From contig NZ_AAXY01000004.1 in the NCBI RefSeq assembly GCF_000169375.1, forward strand, positions 186,001 through 250,000: 64,000 nt of DNA. Reading direction: 5' to 3'. The translations under genes and the position numbers were made by a program. Of this stretch, positions 54,627-63,409 are shown piece by piece; positions within the stretch are counted from its first letter, which is position 1; each line of letters starts with the position of its first letter. The stretch comes from Marinobacter sp. ELB17. GTDB taxonomy: Bacteria > Pseudomonadota > Gammaproteobacteria > Pseudomonadales > Oleiphilaceae. Under the pieces are notes generated by a model, which saw nothing but the letters and a program-made list of their open reading frames with translations, did no database searches and was not told the DNA's origin.

Positions 54627-56255
54627 ATGAACTCAACAACAAAAAAGGTTGTGAAAAAGCAGGAGGCCCAGATAGATAGCCATATTTTCTGGCCCGCTTG
54701 CATTATCGTTACCGCCGTAATCATCGTAATGGTCATGTTCGAAAGCCAGACGCAAGCAGCTATCAAAGTTGCGTTTGACTTTGTCACCAATCAATTAGGT
54801 TTTGCCTATATCTGGGCTGGAGCGTTTTTCTTCGGTGCGGTGTTATGGCTATCGCTAGGGCGCTACAACCAGGTTCGGCTCGGTGGGCCGGATGCCAAGC
54901 CGGAATTCTCAAGGCTTAGTTGGATCGTGATGTTTTTTTGCTCCGGCATTGGCACGGCGCTGATTTTTTGGTCGTCCATTGAGTGGACCTACTACTTCAC
55001 AGCGCCACCCTTTTATCTGGAACCGAAAAGTGATTTGGCGGCAGACTACGCGGCGATGTACGGCATGTTCCACTGGGGGCCGTTAGCCTGGGCGTTTTAT
55101 TGTTTGACGGCGTTCCCTATCGGTTATGCGTTCTATAACCGCAAGCAATCAGGGTTGCGCTTGAGTTTGGGCTGCGCGGGGCTCATTGGTGACAAACATG
55201 CCAATGGTCTTGTTGGCAAGGGGATTGATATCTTGATGGTGTTCGGCCTGGTGGGAGGAATTGGTACCGTTCTGGCTTCGGGCACGCCAATGCTGGCAGA
55301 AGCCATCAGTCGTTTACTGGGCATTGAACACACCTTCAAGGTTGATATTGGGGTGGTGTTGATCTGGGGTGTCATTTTTATCACCTCGGTGGTGCTGGGC
55401 TTAAAGCGGGGTATTCAGCGCTTAAGCCAGATCAATCTGTATGCTCTGAGTATCCTCTGCGTCATCATTTTCATTGTTGGTCCGACTTTCTTCATGCTGA
55501 ACAGCTTTACCAACAGTATGGGCCTGCTGATCACTGACTTCGCCCGCATGGCGTTCTACACCGACCCAGTGGGCAAAAGTATGTTCCCACAATGGTGGAC
55601 CATTTTTTACTGGGCTTGGTGGGCTGCGATGGGGCCGTATATGGGTATTTTCATCGCCCGTATATCCCGTGGCCGCACCTTCCGTGATATGGGGTTGACA
55701 GTAATAGGCGCAGGCAGTGCCGGGTGCATTTTGTTCTTCGTCCTGTTTGGCAGCCTCTCCATGCATGCCGAGCTGAGCGGAACGTTCCCTGTGCTCGATA
55801 CCATCGCCAATGAAAGTCCCTCAGCTGCCATTTTGGGCACCTTGGAGCAGTTGCCACTCTATAACGTTATTTTGGTGCTATTTATCTTCGTGGGCTTTGT
55901 CTACTCCGGCACTACCGTGGATTCGTCCGCGTATGTATTGGCGTCGGTGACGTCGCGCAACCTTAGTGAAGGTATTGAACCTCACGTTGCCAACCGGTTT
56001 TTCTGGGCAGTAGCGTTGGGGGCATCCGGGCTAGTATTGATGAACATCGGCGGGCTGGAGCCACTAAAAACCGCGAGTCTGATCGTTGGCGTACCCTTGA
56101 TGGTGGTGATGTTCATGTCGTTCTTCTCGTTACTGCGGTGGTTACGAGTAGATCACCCGGAGCTGCAGCCATCATCAACGGTGGAAGTAGGCAGGGGCAT
56201 GGCTGGCAAAGCATCACAAATCAGGGTCAGAGAACCTGTAACAGGAGCGAAATAA
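54627..56255 (+). CDS. BCCT-family transporter, CaiT-like
   Basis: This 542-residue protein has twelve membrane helices of the betaine/carnitine/choline transporter family. The Trp box WTIFYWAWW lies near residues 324-332. Met339 in WWAAMGPYMGIF stands at the position of CaiT Met331, which replaces the second sodium ion; BetP has Val there. This favours a sodium-independent exchange like CaiT. The rest, IFIARISRGRTFRDMG, is conserved. It brings in the substrate of the cluster, probably a trimethylammonium or sulfonium acid. The short cytoplasmic ends are like CaiT, not like the long regulatory tails of BetP. Confidence 0.88.
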   Translation: MNSTTKKVVKKQEAQIDSHIFWPACIIVTAVIIVMVMFESQTQAAIKVAFDFVTNQLGFAYIWAGAFFFGAVLWLSLGRYNQVRLGGPDAKPEFSRLSWIVMFFCSGIGTALIFWSSIEWTYYFTAPPFYLEPKSDLAADYAAMYGMFHWGPLAWAFYCLTAFPIGYAFYNRKQSGLRLSLGCAGLIGDKHANGLVGKGIDILMVFGLVGGIGTVLASGTPMLAEAISRLLGIEHTFKVDIGVVLIWGVIFITSVVLGLKRGIQRLSQINLYALSILCVIIFIVGPTFFMLNSFTNSMGLLITDFARMAFYTDPVGKSMFPQWWTIFYWAWWAAMGPYMGIFIARISRGRTFRDMGLTVIGAGSAGCILFFVLFGSLSMHAELSGTFPVLDTIANESPSAAILGTLEQLPLYNVILVLFIFVGFVYSGTTVDSSAYVLASVTSRNLSEGIEPHVANRFFWAVALGASGLVLMNIGGLEPLKTASLIVGVPLMVVMFMSFFSLLRWLRVDHPELQPSSTVEVGRGMAGKASQIRVREPVTGAK

Positions 56256-56256
56256 T

Positions 56257-57234
56257 ATGTTTAAGACGCGGATTACCGAACTGTTCGGAGTTGAGCACCC
56301 GGTCCTTCAGGGTGGCATGCAGAGAGTATCAACGGCAGAGCTGGTTTCGGCAGTTGCCAACGCAGGAGCAATGGGGTTTCTTACCGCGTTGACACAGCCA
56401 ACGCCCGAGGCCTTGGCGCAGGAGATCGCTCGTACCCAATCAATGACTAATAAACCGTTTGGCGTAAACTTAACAATTTTGCCCACCCTTACACCGCCCC
56501 CTTACGCGGAATATGCGCAGGTTATCATCGATTCTGGCGTTAAATTTGTCGAAACCGCGGGGCGCAGCCCTGAGCCGTTTATGGCCGCGTTCAAGGCTGC
56601 CGGCATCAAGGTCGTCCATAAGTGCACCTCGGTGCGTCATGCACTAAAGGCACAAGAGGTTGGTTGCGACGCTGTGACCATTGATGGTTTTGAGGCCGCA
56701 GGTCATCCTGGCGAAGACGATATTCCGTCACTGGTGTTGGTGCCGCGCACGGTGGATGCGCTGGATATCCCAGTCATTGCTTGTGGTGGCTTTAGTGATG
56801 GCCGTGGTTTGGTCGCAGCCTTAGCCATGGGCGCTGAGGGTATCAGCATGGGCACCCGCTTTTTGTGCACGGTAGAGGCGCCGGTGCATCAAAATCTGAA
56901 AAACAAGCTGGTAGCCAGTAGCGAGCTGGATACCCAGCTTATTTTCCGTAAGTTCCGCAATACCGCACGAGTGCATCGTAATTCTGTTGCAAAAGAAGTG
57001 GCAAATATTGAGCAGCGCGAAGGCAGCGAGTTTGCGGATGTGGCGGAACTGGTGTCAGGCAAGCGTGGTGCAATAGTGCTGGAAACCGGTGATATGGAAC
57101 AGGGTATCTGGTGGGCGGGAATGTCGCAGGGGCTGATCCATGATATTCCAACCGTCGACGAGTTAGTTCAGCGGATTGTGAAGGATGCCACCGAGATTGT
57201 TCGCGGGCGCCTGCCTAGACTGATGGTTGACTGA
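56257..57234 (+). CDS. Nitronate monooxygenase-type flavoprotein
   Basis: This 325-residue enzyme has the FMN TIM barrel of nitronate monooxygenase. Typical blocks are EHPVLQGGMQRVSTAELVSA, the CDAVTIDGFEAAGHPGEDD loop and the phosphate site VIACGGFSDGRGLVAALAMG with GAEGISMGTRF. The family also covers FabK-type enoyl reductases. It follows the transporter by one base and is the last gene of the operon. Its role in this pathway is unclear; it may reduce or oxidise an intermediate or protect from a toxic nitronate. The terminator follows at 57273. Confidence 0.82.
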   Translation: MFKTRITELFGVEHPVLQGGMQRVSTAELVSAVANAGAMGFLTALTQPTPEALAQEIARTQSMTNKPFGVNLTILPTLTPPPYAEYAQVIIDSGVKFVETAGRSPEPFMAAFKAAGIKVVHKCTSVRHALKAQEVGCDAVTIDGFEAAGHPGEDDIPSLVLVPRTVDALDIPVIACGGFSDGRGLVAALAMGAEGISMGTRFLCTVEAPVHQNLKNKLVASSELDTQLIFRKFRNTARVHRNSVAKEVANIEQREGSEFADVAELVSGKRGAIVLETGDMEQGIWWAGMSQGLIHDIPTVDELVQRIVKDATEIVRGRLPRLMVD

Positions 57235-57272
57235 TCTGAGTTGAATTGCATTGTTGTGTTGTTGTGACCTTT

Positions 57273-57292
57273 GCCCCTTCGGGGGCTTTTTT
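57273..57292 (+). terminator. Terminator of the carnitine-like operon
   Basis: GCCCC (57273-57277), TTCG loop, GGGGC (57282-57286), TTTTTT. The T-run overlaps the stop codon of the convergent regulator gene. Confidence 0.85.
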
Positions 57293-58292
57293 ATGGCTGG
57301 TCGGCGGGCATCGTGCGTAATTTATGTAACTTACGATCGGTTGACGGGGTGCAATTATAAATAGTCCGGTAATTTCGGATGAGTGCCGCAGAAGAGTTAA
57401 AGCCGCTTCGCATAGCGATCTGGGTAATATTGAAGTTGGTTTCCTGTAATAATCGTCGGGCAGCCGCAGCACGAAGAAAAGTATAGTAGCTGGCCGGCGT
57501 TGTTTTTAAAACGTCGCGAAATTCCCGTTCCAGTTGTCGTTGAGACGTACCCACTGTTTGAGCTACGTCCGAGATGGCGAGTGGCGTTTCGATATTGGCT
57601 TCCATAACCTTAACGGCTTTGGCCAGGCGGGGTGCGCGTAAACTGAGCCGTGCGGGGGCAAATTCCCGTTGCTGATTGCTGCCGGGACGTTCGATATCAA
57701 AAATAAGGAACTCGGCAACCGCAATGGCCAATTGCTCGCCGTGGTGCTGGCGAATGACTTCCAGTATCAGATCCATCGAGGTGCTGGCGCCGCCCGTTGT
57801 AATCCGGTCTCGATCTATAACATAGCGGTCGGCACACACGTTAATTTCAGGGAAGGTTTCCTGAAACACTTCAAGTTCTGCCCAATGAATGGTGGCTCGA
57901 TAACCATTCAGCAAACCTGCCTTGGCTAGGGCAAACGGGCCAGCATCCAAACCGGCAATTTGTTTTGCGTAAGGTTTCAGCTTGCGAAGCTGCCGAACCA
58001 GCGCCAGCGTGATGTAAGACTCGTAGTTGTAACTGGCAAGAATAAAAAGAATATCCAGCGGTGCGGTGTCTGGAATATCAGCGATGCTTTTGTTAATCGG
58101 AAACGTCAGGCCGCTGGTGCTGTAAACACTGCGGCCATCCAGCGAAAACAAATGCCACTTGGCGACCGGCTGACTGGATAGGTCATTGGCGGCCCTGAGT
58201 GGTTCAATCAGGTTGGAAAAGCATAAATTACTGAATTCTGGTAATAGCAGGATGCCGTAGTTTTTGATCATAACGCTGTTGACTCTAGCCAT
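57291..58292 (-). CDS. GlxA/CdhR-type AraC-family transcription regulator
   Basis: This 333-residue regulator has an N-terminal GATase1-like domain of the GlxA class (residues 8-190) and a C-terminal AraC-type double helix-turn-helix (about 225-320). Motifs are GLDAGPFALAKAGLLNGYRA with THW-like IHWAELE, TTGGASTSMDLILEVI, and IAMRSGFNSSAALIRNYR. This class includes GbdR and CdhR of Pseudomonas, which respond to glycine betaine and carnitine. Its place beside the CaiT/CaiD/CaiA genes makes it the likely activator. The gene is convergent with the operon and needs a site upstream of 49672 or elsewhere, which I could not identify. Confidence 0.85.
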   Translation of the reverse strand: MARVNSVMIKNYGILLLPEFSNLCFSNLIEPLRAANDLSSQPVAKWHLFSLDGRSVYSTSGLTFPINKSIADIPDTAPLDILFILASYNYESYITLALVRQLRKLKPYAKQIAGLDAGPFALAKAGLLNGYRATIHWAELEVFQETFPEINVCADRYVIDRDRITTGGASTSMDLILEVIRQHHGEQLAIAVAEFLIFDIERPGSNQQREFAPARLSLRAPRLAKAVKVMEANIETPLAISDVAQTVGTSQRQLEREFRDVLKTTPASYYTFLRAAAARRLLQETNFNITQIAMRSGFNSSAALIRNYRTIYNCTPSTDRKLHKLRTMPADQP

Positions 58293-58440
58293 ATTGTTAT
58301 TCAGGCGCTTAGTGACACTTACTTGAGTGTACGCTGTTCCGCGCTTTTACCTAGCGCTGGCTGGTGTTTGTAGCGTTGATATTGCAGAACGCTCTGGGCA
58401 TTCCCAATCAAGAATATGCCAGAGCGAATGACAATATCAC

Positions 58441-59187
58441 TCAGTGCGCCAGCACCCGTGACAGAAACGCCTGGGTACGTTCGTTCTGGGGATTGTCGAA
58501 CACATCGTCGGGTTTGCCTTCTTCCACAATCTGGCCTTCGTGGATGTAAATCACCCGGTCGGCTACTTCGCGGGCGAAGCCCATTTCGTGGGTCACCACC
58601 ATCATGGTCATGCCTTCTTTGGCAAGTTCGCGCATGACGTCCAGCACTTCGCCCACCATTTCCGGGTCTAGCGCCGAGGTGGGTTCGTCAAACAGCATTA
58701 CCCGCGGTTCCATCGCCAGGGCACGGGCGATGGCTACCCGTTGCTGCTGGCCGCCAGACAGCTGGCTGGGATATTTGTCGGCCTGATCGCTGATGCCAAC
58801 GCGCTCAAGCAAGCGATCTGCAGTGGCATTAGCAACGGTTTTATCGGCACTTTTAACCTTCATAGGCGCCAGCATGATGTTCTTTTTCACCGACAGGTGA
58901 GGGAACAGATTGAACTGCTGGAACACCATGCCCACTTCTTTGCGGATTTCAGCCAGAGATTCCTGGTTGCCGCCTTTGGGCGCCAGTTTATGGCCGTCGA
59001 CTTCCAGGTGGCCGGATTCGTATTCTTCCAGACCGTTCACGCAGCGGATCAAGGTGGATTTACCGGAGCCGCTGGCGCCGATAATCACCACCACTTCGCC
59101 GGCCTCTACGGCCAGATCAATATCTTTCAGCACGTGAAGCTTGCCGAAGTACTTGTTCATGCGTTTGAGCTGCACAATATGAGTCAT
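58441..59187 (-). CDS. Polar amino acid ABC transporter ATPase (GlnQ-like)
   Basis: This 248-residue ATPase has Walker [14 protein letters not shown], signature [16 protein letters not shown] and Walker [15 protein letters not shown], all in the HisP/GlnQ style. It energises the uptake system with the permease and binding protein encoded upstream on the same strand. It is last in the three-gene unit, with 13 bases to the permease. The C-terminal stretch, [12 protein letters not shown], has a relic copy at 49227-49289. Confidence 0.95.
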   Translation of the reverse strand: MTHIVQLKRMNKYFGKLHVLKDIDLAVEAGEVVVIIGASGSGKSTLIRCVNGLEEYESGHLEVDGHKLAPKGGNQESLAEIRKEVGMVFQQFNLFPHLSVKKNIMLAPMKVKSADKTVANATADRLLERVGISDQADKYPSQLSGGQQQRVAIARALAMEPRVMLFDEPTSALDPEMVGEVLDVMRELAKEGMTMMVVTHEMGFAREVADRVIYIHEGQIVEEGKPDDVFDNPQNERTQAFLSRVLAH

Positions 59188-59200
59188 CAGTCAGTTTCCT

Positions 59201-59872
59201 TCACACAGAGGCCCGGCCGCGCTTTTCCATGTAGCGCAGAACCATAGACAGTGACAGGGTTATAGCAAGGTACATAAGGGCCACTACAAAATACACCTCA
59301 AAGGCGGTGAAGGTATTGGCGATGTACACCTGGCCCTGGCGAACCAGTTCACCCACGCCGATAACAGAAAACAGCGAGGTATCTTTAATGCTGACGATGG
59401 CTTGGTTACCGAGGGGTGGAATCATCCGGCGAAACGCCTGGGGCCACACAATCGACCAGAAACTCTGGGTACGGGACAAGCCTAACGACAGGCCAGCTTC
59501 GGTTTGGCCGCGGTCAATAGACTGCACACCACCACGAACCACTTCAGAAATATAGGCACCCGAGTTCAGGGCGATGGCCGCAATACCGGCGACAAGCGGA
59601 TCAATCGGGCCGCCAACAAGGTCGGGTAAACCGTAAAATATGAACAGCACCTGCACCAGAATGGGCGTGCCGCGGAATATTTCAATATAAGTTGTTGCGG
59701 GCCAGCGGAAATACCAGTGTTTGTTAATGCTCAGCAAGCCAAACAGAATGCCCAGCAGAAAACCGATAACGAGGCCGCCGAACGAAATCATCAAGGTGTA
59801 AGGAATACCCTTCGCCAGGAAGGGTATGGAATCTATGGCGGCTTGCCAGTCAAATTGGAACTGTGATTCCAC
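59201..59872 (-). CDS. Polar amino acid ABC transporter permease
   Basis: This 223-residue inner membrane protein has five hydrophobic segments and the EAA loop (GLSLGLSRTQSFWSIVWPQA) for contact with the ATPase. The conserved YIEIFRGTPILVQVLFIFYG is typical of HisM/GlnP permeases. Only one permease gene is present, so the channel is a homodimer. A hairpin separates it from the binding-protein gene upstream. Confidence 0.95.
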   Translation of the reverse strand: MESQFQFDWQAAIDSIPFLAKGIPYTLMISFGGLVIGFLLGILFGLLSINKHWYFRWPATTYIEIFRGTPILVQVLFIFYGLPDLVGGPIDPLVAGIAAIALNSGAYISEVVRGGVQSIDRGQTEAGLSLGLSRTQSFWSIVWPQAFRRMIPPLGNQAIVSIKDTSLFSVIGVGELVRQGQVYIANTFTAFEVYFVVALMYLAITLSLSMVLRYMEKRGRASV

Positions 59873-59906
59873 AGTAAATGTCTCCGCAGGAGTTAGCGAG
59901 ATAAAA

Positions 59907-59929
59907 CACCGGGGCTCGTGGCCCCGGTG
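59907..59929 (-). terminator. Hairpin between binding-protein and permease genes
   Basis: CACCGGGGC (59907-59915), loop TCGTG, GCCCCGGTG (59921-59929); on the minus strand TTTTAT follows. It lies inside the operon, so it can cause partial termination and protect the binding-protein mRNA, giving more binding protein than permease. Confidence 0.7.
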
Positions 59930-59957
59930 CAGTAGAACAGATCGTTAAACCCCGAGC

Positions 59958-60716
59958 TTACTTAGCGTCGGGCAGAGGGCCAAACCATTTTTCATAAATG
60001 GTTTTGTAGGTGCCGTCTTCGCGGATTTCTGCCAGAGCAGTGTTCACTTCGTCGACCCATTCGCTACCGGCCTTCAGGGCAATACCATACTGCTGACCTT
60101 CATACAGGGCACCAACGGTTTTTACTTTGCCTTCGCCTTTGGTACGGGCGAAATAGGCCACGTTGGGGGCGTCGTAGAACACGGCATCAACAGCGCCGGA
60201 CATCAGCGCCAGGTACATATCTGCGCTGCCCGGGTAGGGCGTTACGCCGGCGCTATCTTCCAGATTGCCGGTCAGGTAGTCGTAGCTGGTGCTGCCGATT
60301 TTGGAGCCGATCTTTTTGCCTTCAAGATCTTTGAATTCTAGAATTTCGTTGTTATCAACGCGCACCAGCAGGCGCAGGCCCGAATCGTAGTACGGGTCAG
60401 AGAAGTCGACGATTTTCCCGCGAGCTTCAGTGATGGTGATGCCCGCAATAGCAATATCGATACTGCCCGTCTGCAGGGCTGGAATAATGCCGTTGAAATC
60501 CATGGTGTTCATGTCGTATTCAAAGCCAGCCCGTTTGGCGACTTCGGCGATCATTTCCATGTCAAAACCGATCATTTCACCGGTTTCTATGTCCAGCATT
60601 TCGAAGGGTACAAAGCTGGGGTCGGTCGCAATTTTCAGTTTTTCTGCGCTCACAGTGCCAGCTGCTACGGTCAGAACCAGACCCGCAGTCAGTGTTTTCA
60701 GCCATTTTTTGCTCAT
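59958..60716 (-). CDS. Amino acid ABC transporter periplasmic binding protein
   Basis: This 252-residue protein has a signal peptide, KKWLKTLTAGLVLTVAAGTV ending SAEK, and a type II binding-protein fold (family 3, SBP_bac_3). Conserved parts are IATDPSFVPFEMLD, GFDMEMIAEVAKRAGF and the ligand loop AGITITEARGKIVDFSDPYY. The ATG at 60716 has AAGGAG upstream; the longer frame is not needed. The Arg in the TEARGKIVDFS loop should hold the ligand carboxylate, and the family fits glutamine, arginine or a related amino acid. The substrate is not resolved. Confidence 0.94.
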   Translation of the reverse strand: MSKKWLKTLTAGLVLTVAAGTVSAEKLKIATDPSFVPFEMLDIETGEMIGFDMEMIAEVAKRAGFEYDMNTMDFNGIIPALQTGSIDIAIAGITITEARGKIVDFSDPYYDSGLRLLVRVDNNEILEFKDLEGKKIGSKIGSTSYDYLTGNLEDSAGVTPYPGSADMYLALMSGAVDAVFYDAPNVAYFARTKGEGKVKTVGALYEGQQYGIALKAGSEWVDEVNTALAEIREDGTYKTIYEKWFGPLPDAK

Positions 60717-60956
60717 GTTTTCTCCTTGGTTTTTATAGAACCCCGGCTGTCGCAATATGAACGGCTTTCCGAGCCGATAGGGGCAGGGAATAACCGGAGC
60801 GAATTGTCGGGGCTGTGTTATGAATTGCGCTAAGAGCTACGTATAAGAGCTGTGTTGAAAACCATGCTCAGAATCGCATTAAGTACACTTTAGACTATTA
60901 CTCAGACTACGGTGCAAAATCAAATGCGTGACACTCGGAAAGGCTTTTTCGAAGCA

Positions 60957-60998
60957 AAAAATACCCGTATTAGCAGATGGTTATAAGCTCTTACGGGT
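60957..60998 (-). terminator. Terminator of metF
   Basis: ACCCGTA (60963-60969) pairs with TACGGGT (60992-60998). On the minus strand the stem is followed by ATTTTTT. The 22-base loop is long. It lies ten bases past the metF stop. The remaining gap to the binding-protein gene (60717-60956) holds only its promoter as far as I can tell. Confidence 0.6.
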
Positions 60999-61008
60999 GT
61001 TTTGTCGG

Positions 61009-61878
61009 TTAAAACGGTATTTTTTCGCGCTCGCCCAAGCCAAGGTTTTTCCAGATGCCGAGGCTGGGTTCAACCTGGTTCAACGTGTAAAAGTGCAAAC
61101 CGGGCGCGCCAGCTTTCAACAGTTTTTCACACATGCGGGTAACCACTTCCTCGCCGAACTGGCGAATGCTTTCGCTGTCGTCGCCGTAGGCTTCCAACTG
61201 CTTACGTATCCAGCGTGGAATTTCGGCGCCGCACATGTCGGAAAAACGCACCAGGCTGGAAAAATTAACGATGGGCATAATGCCGGGAACCACCGGGATG
61301 GTAATGCCTGATTTTTCAAGCCGGTCAATAAAATACAAATAGCTGTCGGCGTTGAAGAAATATTGGGTAATAGCGCTGTTGGCGCCGGCTTCTACCTTGC
61401 GTGCGAAGTTCTTCAGGTCTTCCTCGGCGCTGCGGGCCTGAGGATGAAACTCCGGGTAGGCGGCCACTTCCAGATTGAAATAATCGCCGCTGTGCTCGCG
61501 AATAAAGCTCACCAACTCGTTGGCGTAGCGCAATTCACCGGCTGCACCCATTCCTGAGGGCAGGTCGCCGCGAAGCGCCACAATGCGGTTAATACCGTTT
61601 GCTTTATAGGTGTCGAGCAGTTCACTGATTTCTGCCCGAGTGCCACCGACGCAAGACAGGTGCGGGGCGGTTGAGATGCCCTGTTGGTGCAGGCTAAAAA
61701 CGGTTTCCAGTGTGCGGTCCCGAGTCGAGCCACCGGCACCAAAAGTCACTGAAAAGAAATCCGGGTTTACGGCTGCTAGTTCGTCGCGAACGCCTTGCAG
61801 TTTTATTTTGCCCTGTTCGGTCTTGGGCGGGAAGAACTCGAAACTGAACCGCCGCTTGAATTGTTTTTGGGATTCCAT
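61009..61878 (-). CDS. metF: Methylenetetrahydrofolate reductase MetF
   Basis: This 289-residue FAD enzyme reduces 5,10-methylene-THF to 5-methyl-THF for methionine synthesis. The barrel starts FSFEFFPPKTEQGK; the substrate Asp/Glu region is FGAGGSTRDRT; the FAD-binding stretch is ALRGDLP with PSGM. The frame is open to 61965, but the conserved protein begins at the ATG at 61878. It follows ahcY by 110 bases on the same strand; an inverted repeat (61907-61928) lies in the gap. Together with ahcY and metK it forms the SAM cycle set. Confidence 0.95.
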   Translation of the reverse strand: MESQKQFKRRFSFEFFPPKTEQGKIKLQGVRDELAAVNPDFFSVTFGAGGSTRDRTLETVFSLHQQGISTAPHLSCVGGTRAEISELLDTYKANGINRIVALRGDLPSGMGAAGELRYANELVSFIREHSGDYFNLEVAAYPEFHPQARSAEEDLKNFARKVEAGANSAITQYFFNADSYLYFIDRLEKSGITIPVVPGIMPIVNFSSLVRFSDMCGAEIPRWIRKQLEAYGDDSESIRQFGEEVVTRMCEKLLKAGAPGLHFYTLNQVEPSLGIWKNLGLGEREKIPF

Positions 61879-61906
61879 GTTGATGTCCAGAATGTAGGGT
61901 TGGAAC

Positions 61907-61928
61907 CGGGCCAGCCGAAGCTGGCCCG
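61907..61928. other. Hairpin in the ahcY-metF gap
   Basis: CGGGCCAG (61907-61914), loop CCGAAG, CTGGCCCG (61921-61928). It is a perfect 8-base stem without a T-run in either direction. It could stabilise the ahcY mRNA or affect read-through to metF. I see no match to a known SAM or SAH riboswitch. Confidence 0.5.
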
Positions 61929-61988
61929 TGATCGCATCCGCCGTGGCGGCTAAGTGCTTATACAAGTGCGTGTAGATAGCCTTTATAA

Positions 61989-63383
61989 CTAGTACTTGTA
62001 GCTTTCTGGCTTGTACGGGCCTTCCACCGGAACACCGATGTAATCGGCCTGCTTTTGGGTCATCTTGGTGATCACGCCACCAAAGCCTTCGACCATGGCA
62101 CGAGCCACTTCTTCATCCAGGTGCTTGGGCAGAACCTGCACATATACGCCCTTAGCGCGGGCTTCTTCTGGCAGGTCAGCAAACTTGCGCTCAAACAGGT
62201 ACATCTGAGCCAGCACCTGGTTGGCGAAAGAACCGTCCATGATGCGCGATGGGTGACCGGTTGCGTTACCCAGGTTCACCAGGCGGCCTTCAGACAGCAG
62301 AAGCAAGTGGTCGTTGGCCGCTTTGTTGCGGTACACAATGTGAACCTGCGGCTTAACTTCGTCCCATTCCCAGTTCTTACGCATGAACGCGGTGTCAATT
62401 TCGTTATCGAAGTGACCGATGTTGCACACAACCGCGCCAGAGCGCAGGGCTTTCAGCATGTTGGCGTCGCACACGCCGTAGTTACCGGTAGTGGTCACCA
62501 GAATGTCGATTTTAGACAGCAGGGCTTTGTCGATGCTGGCTTCGGTGCCGTCGTTTTCGCCGTTGATGTACGGTGAAACCACTTCAAAACCGTCCATGCA
62601 CGCCTGCATGGCGCAAATGGGGTCGGCTTCGGTGACTTTTACAATCATGCCTTCCTGGTTCAAGGAAGCAGCAGAACCCTTGCCCACATCGCCGTAACCG
62701 ATAACCAGTGCTTTCTTACCAGACAGCAGGTGGTCAGTGGCGCGCTTGATGGCGTCGTTCAGGCTGTGACGGCAACCGTATTTGTTGTCGTTCTTGGCCT
62801 TGGTGACGGAATCATTCACGTTGATGGCCGGAATCTTCAGGGTGCCGTCGCGCAGCATTTCCTGCAGGCGGTGTACACCGGTGGTGGTTTCTTCGGTCAC
62901 GCCGTGGCAGTTGGCCAGAATTGCCGGGTATTCTTTGTGCAGCAGTTCGGTCAAATCACCGCCGTCGTCCAGAATCATGTTGGGCGACCAGCCTTCCACG
63001 TTTGCGCCGACGGTTTGATGCAGGCACCACTCGTATTCGTCGTCGGTCTCGCCTTTCCAGGCAAACACCGGAACGCCTATTGCAGCAACGGCCGCAGCGG
63101 CCTGATCCTGGGTAGAGAAGATGTTGCACGACGACCAGCGCACGTTGGCACCCAGTGCAATCAGGGTTTCAATCAGCACGGCTGTTTGAATGGTCATGTG
63201 GATGCAACCAAGCACATTAGCGCCAGCCAAAGGCTGTTCAGCTTTGTATTTGTTGCGCAGCGCCATCAGCGCCGGCATTTCGCCTTCGGCGATGTTGATT
63301 TCCTTACGGCCCCATGCGGCCAGCGAGATGTCACGTACTTTAAAGTCTTCAACGGTGTTCATTTTTTCTGCGGGAGTGCTCAT
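61989..63383 (-). CDS. ahcY: Adenosylhomocysteinase AhcY
   Basis: This 464-residue NAD enzyme splits S-adenosylhomocysteine to adenosine and homocysteine. The NAD-binding motif is [13 protein letters not shown]. The substrate part includes [20 protein letters not shown] and the end FDVE-type KPESYKY, with Lys and Tyr that close the active site. It is full length, starting at 63383 with GGAG upstream, 26 bases after metK. It removes the product inhibitor of methyltransferases, and homocysteine goes on to methionine through MetF-supplied methyl groups. Confidence 0.97.
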   Translation of the reverse strand: MSTPAEKMNTVEDFKVRDISLAAWGRKEINIAEGEMPALMALRNKYKAEQPLAGANVLGCIHMTIQTAVLIETLIALGANVRWSSCNIFSTQDQAAAAVAAIGVPVFAWKGETDDEYEWCLHQTVGANVEGWSPNMILDDGGDLTELLHKEYPAILANCHGVTEETTTGVHRLQEMLRDGTLKIPAINVNDSVTKAKNDNKYGCRHSLNDAIKRATDHLLSGKKALVIGYGDVGKGSAASLNQEGMIVKVTEADPICAMQACMDGFEVVSPYINGENDGTEASIDKALLSKIDILVTTTGNYGVCDANMLKALRSGAVVCNIGHFDNEIDTAFMRKNWEWDEVKPQVHIVYRNKAANDHLLLLSEGRLVNLGNATGHPSRIMDGSFANQVLAQMYLFERKFADLPEEARAKGVYVQVLPKHLDEEVARAMVEGFGGVITKMTQKQADYIGVPVEGPYKPESYKY

Positions 63384-63409
63384 TCAGGTATTCTCCAGTT
63401 CATTGTCGA

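Noticed and set aside
61879-61988. SAH or SAM riboswitch before metF
   Set aside because: Only a simple hairpin is seen, without the conserved core of known classes.
63384-63409. Riboswitch before ahcY
   Set aside because: Only 26 bases separate metK and ahcY, too short for one.
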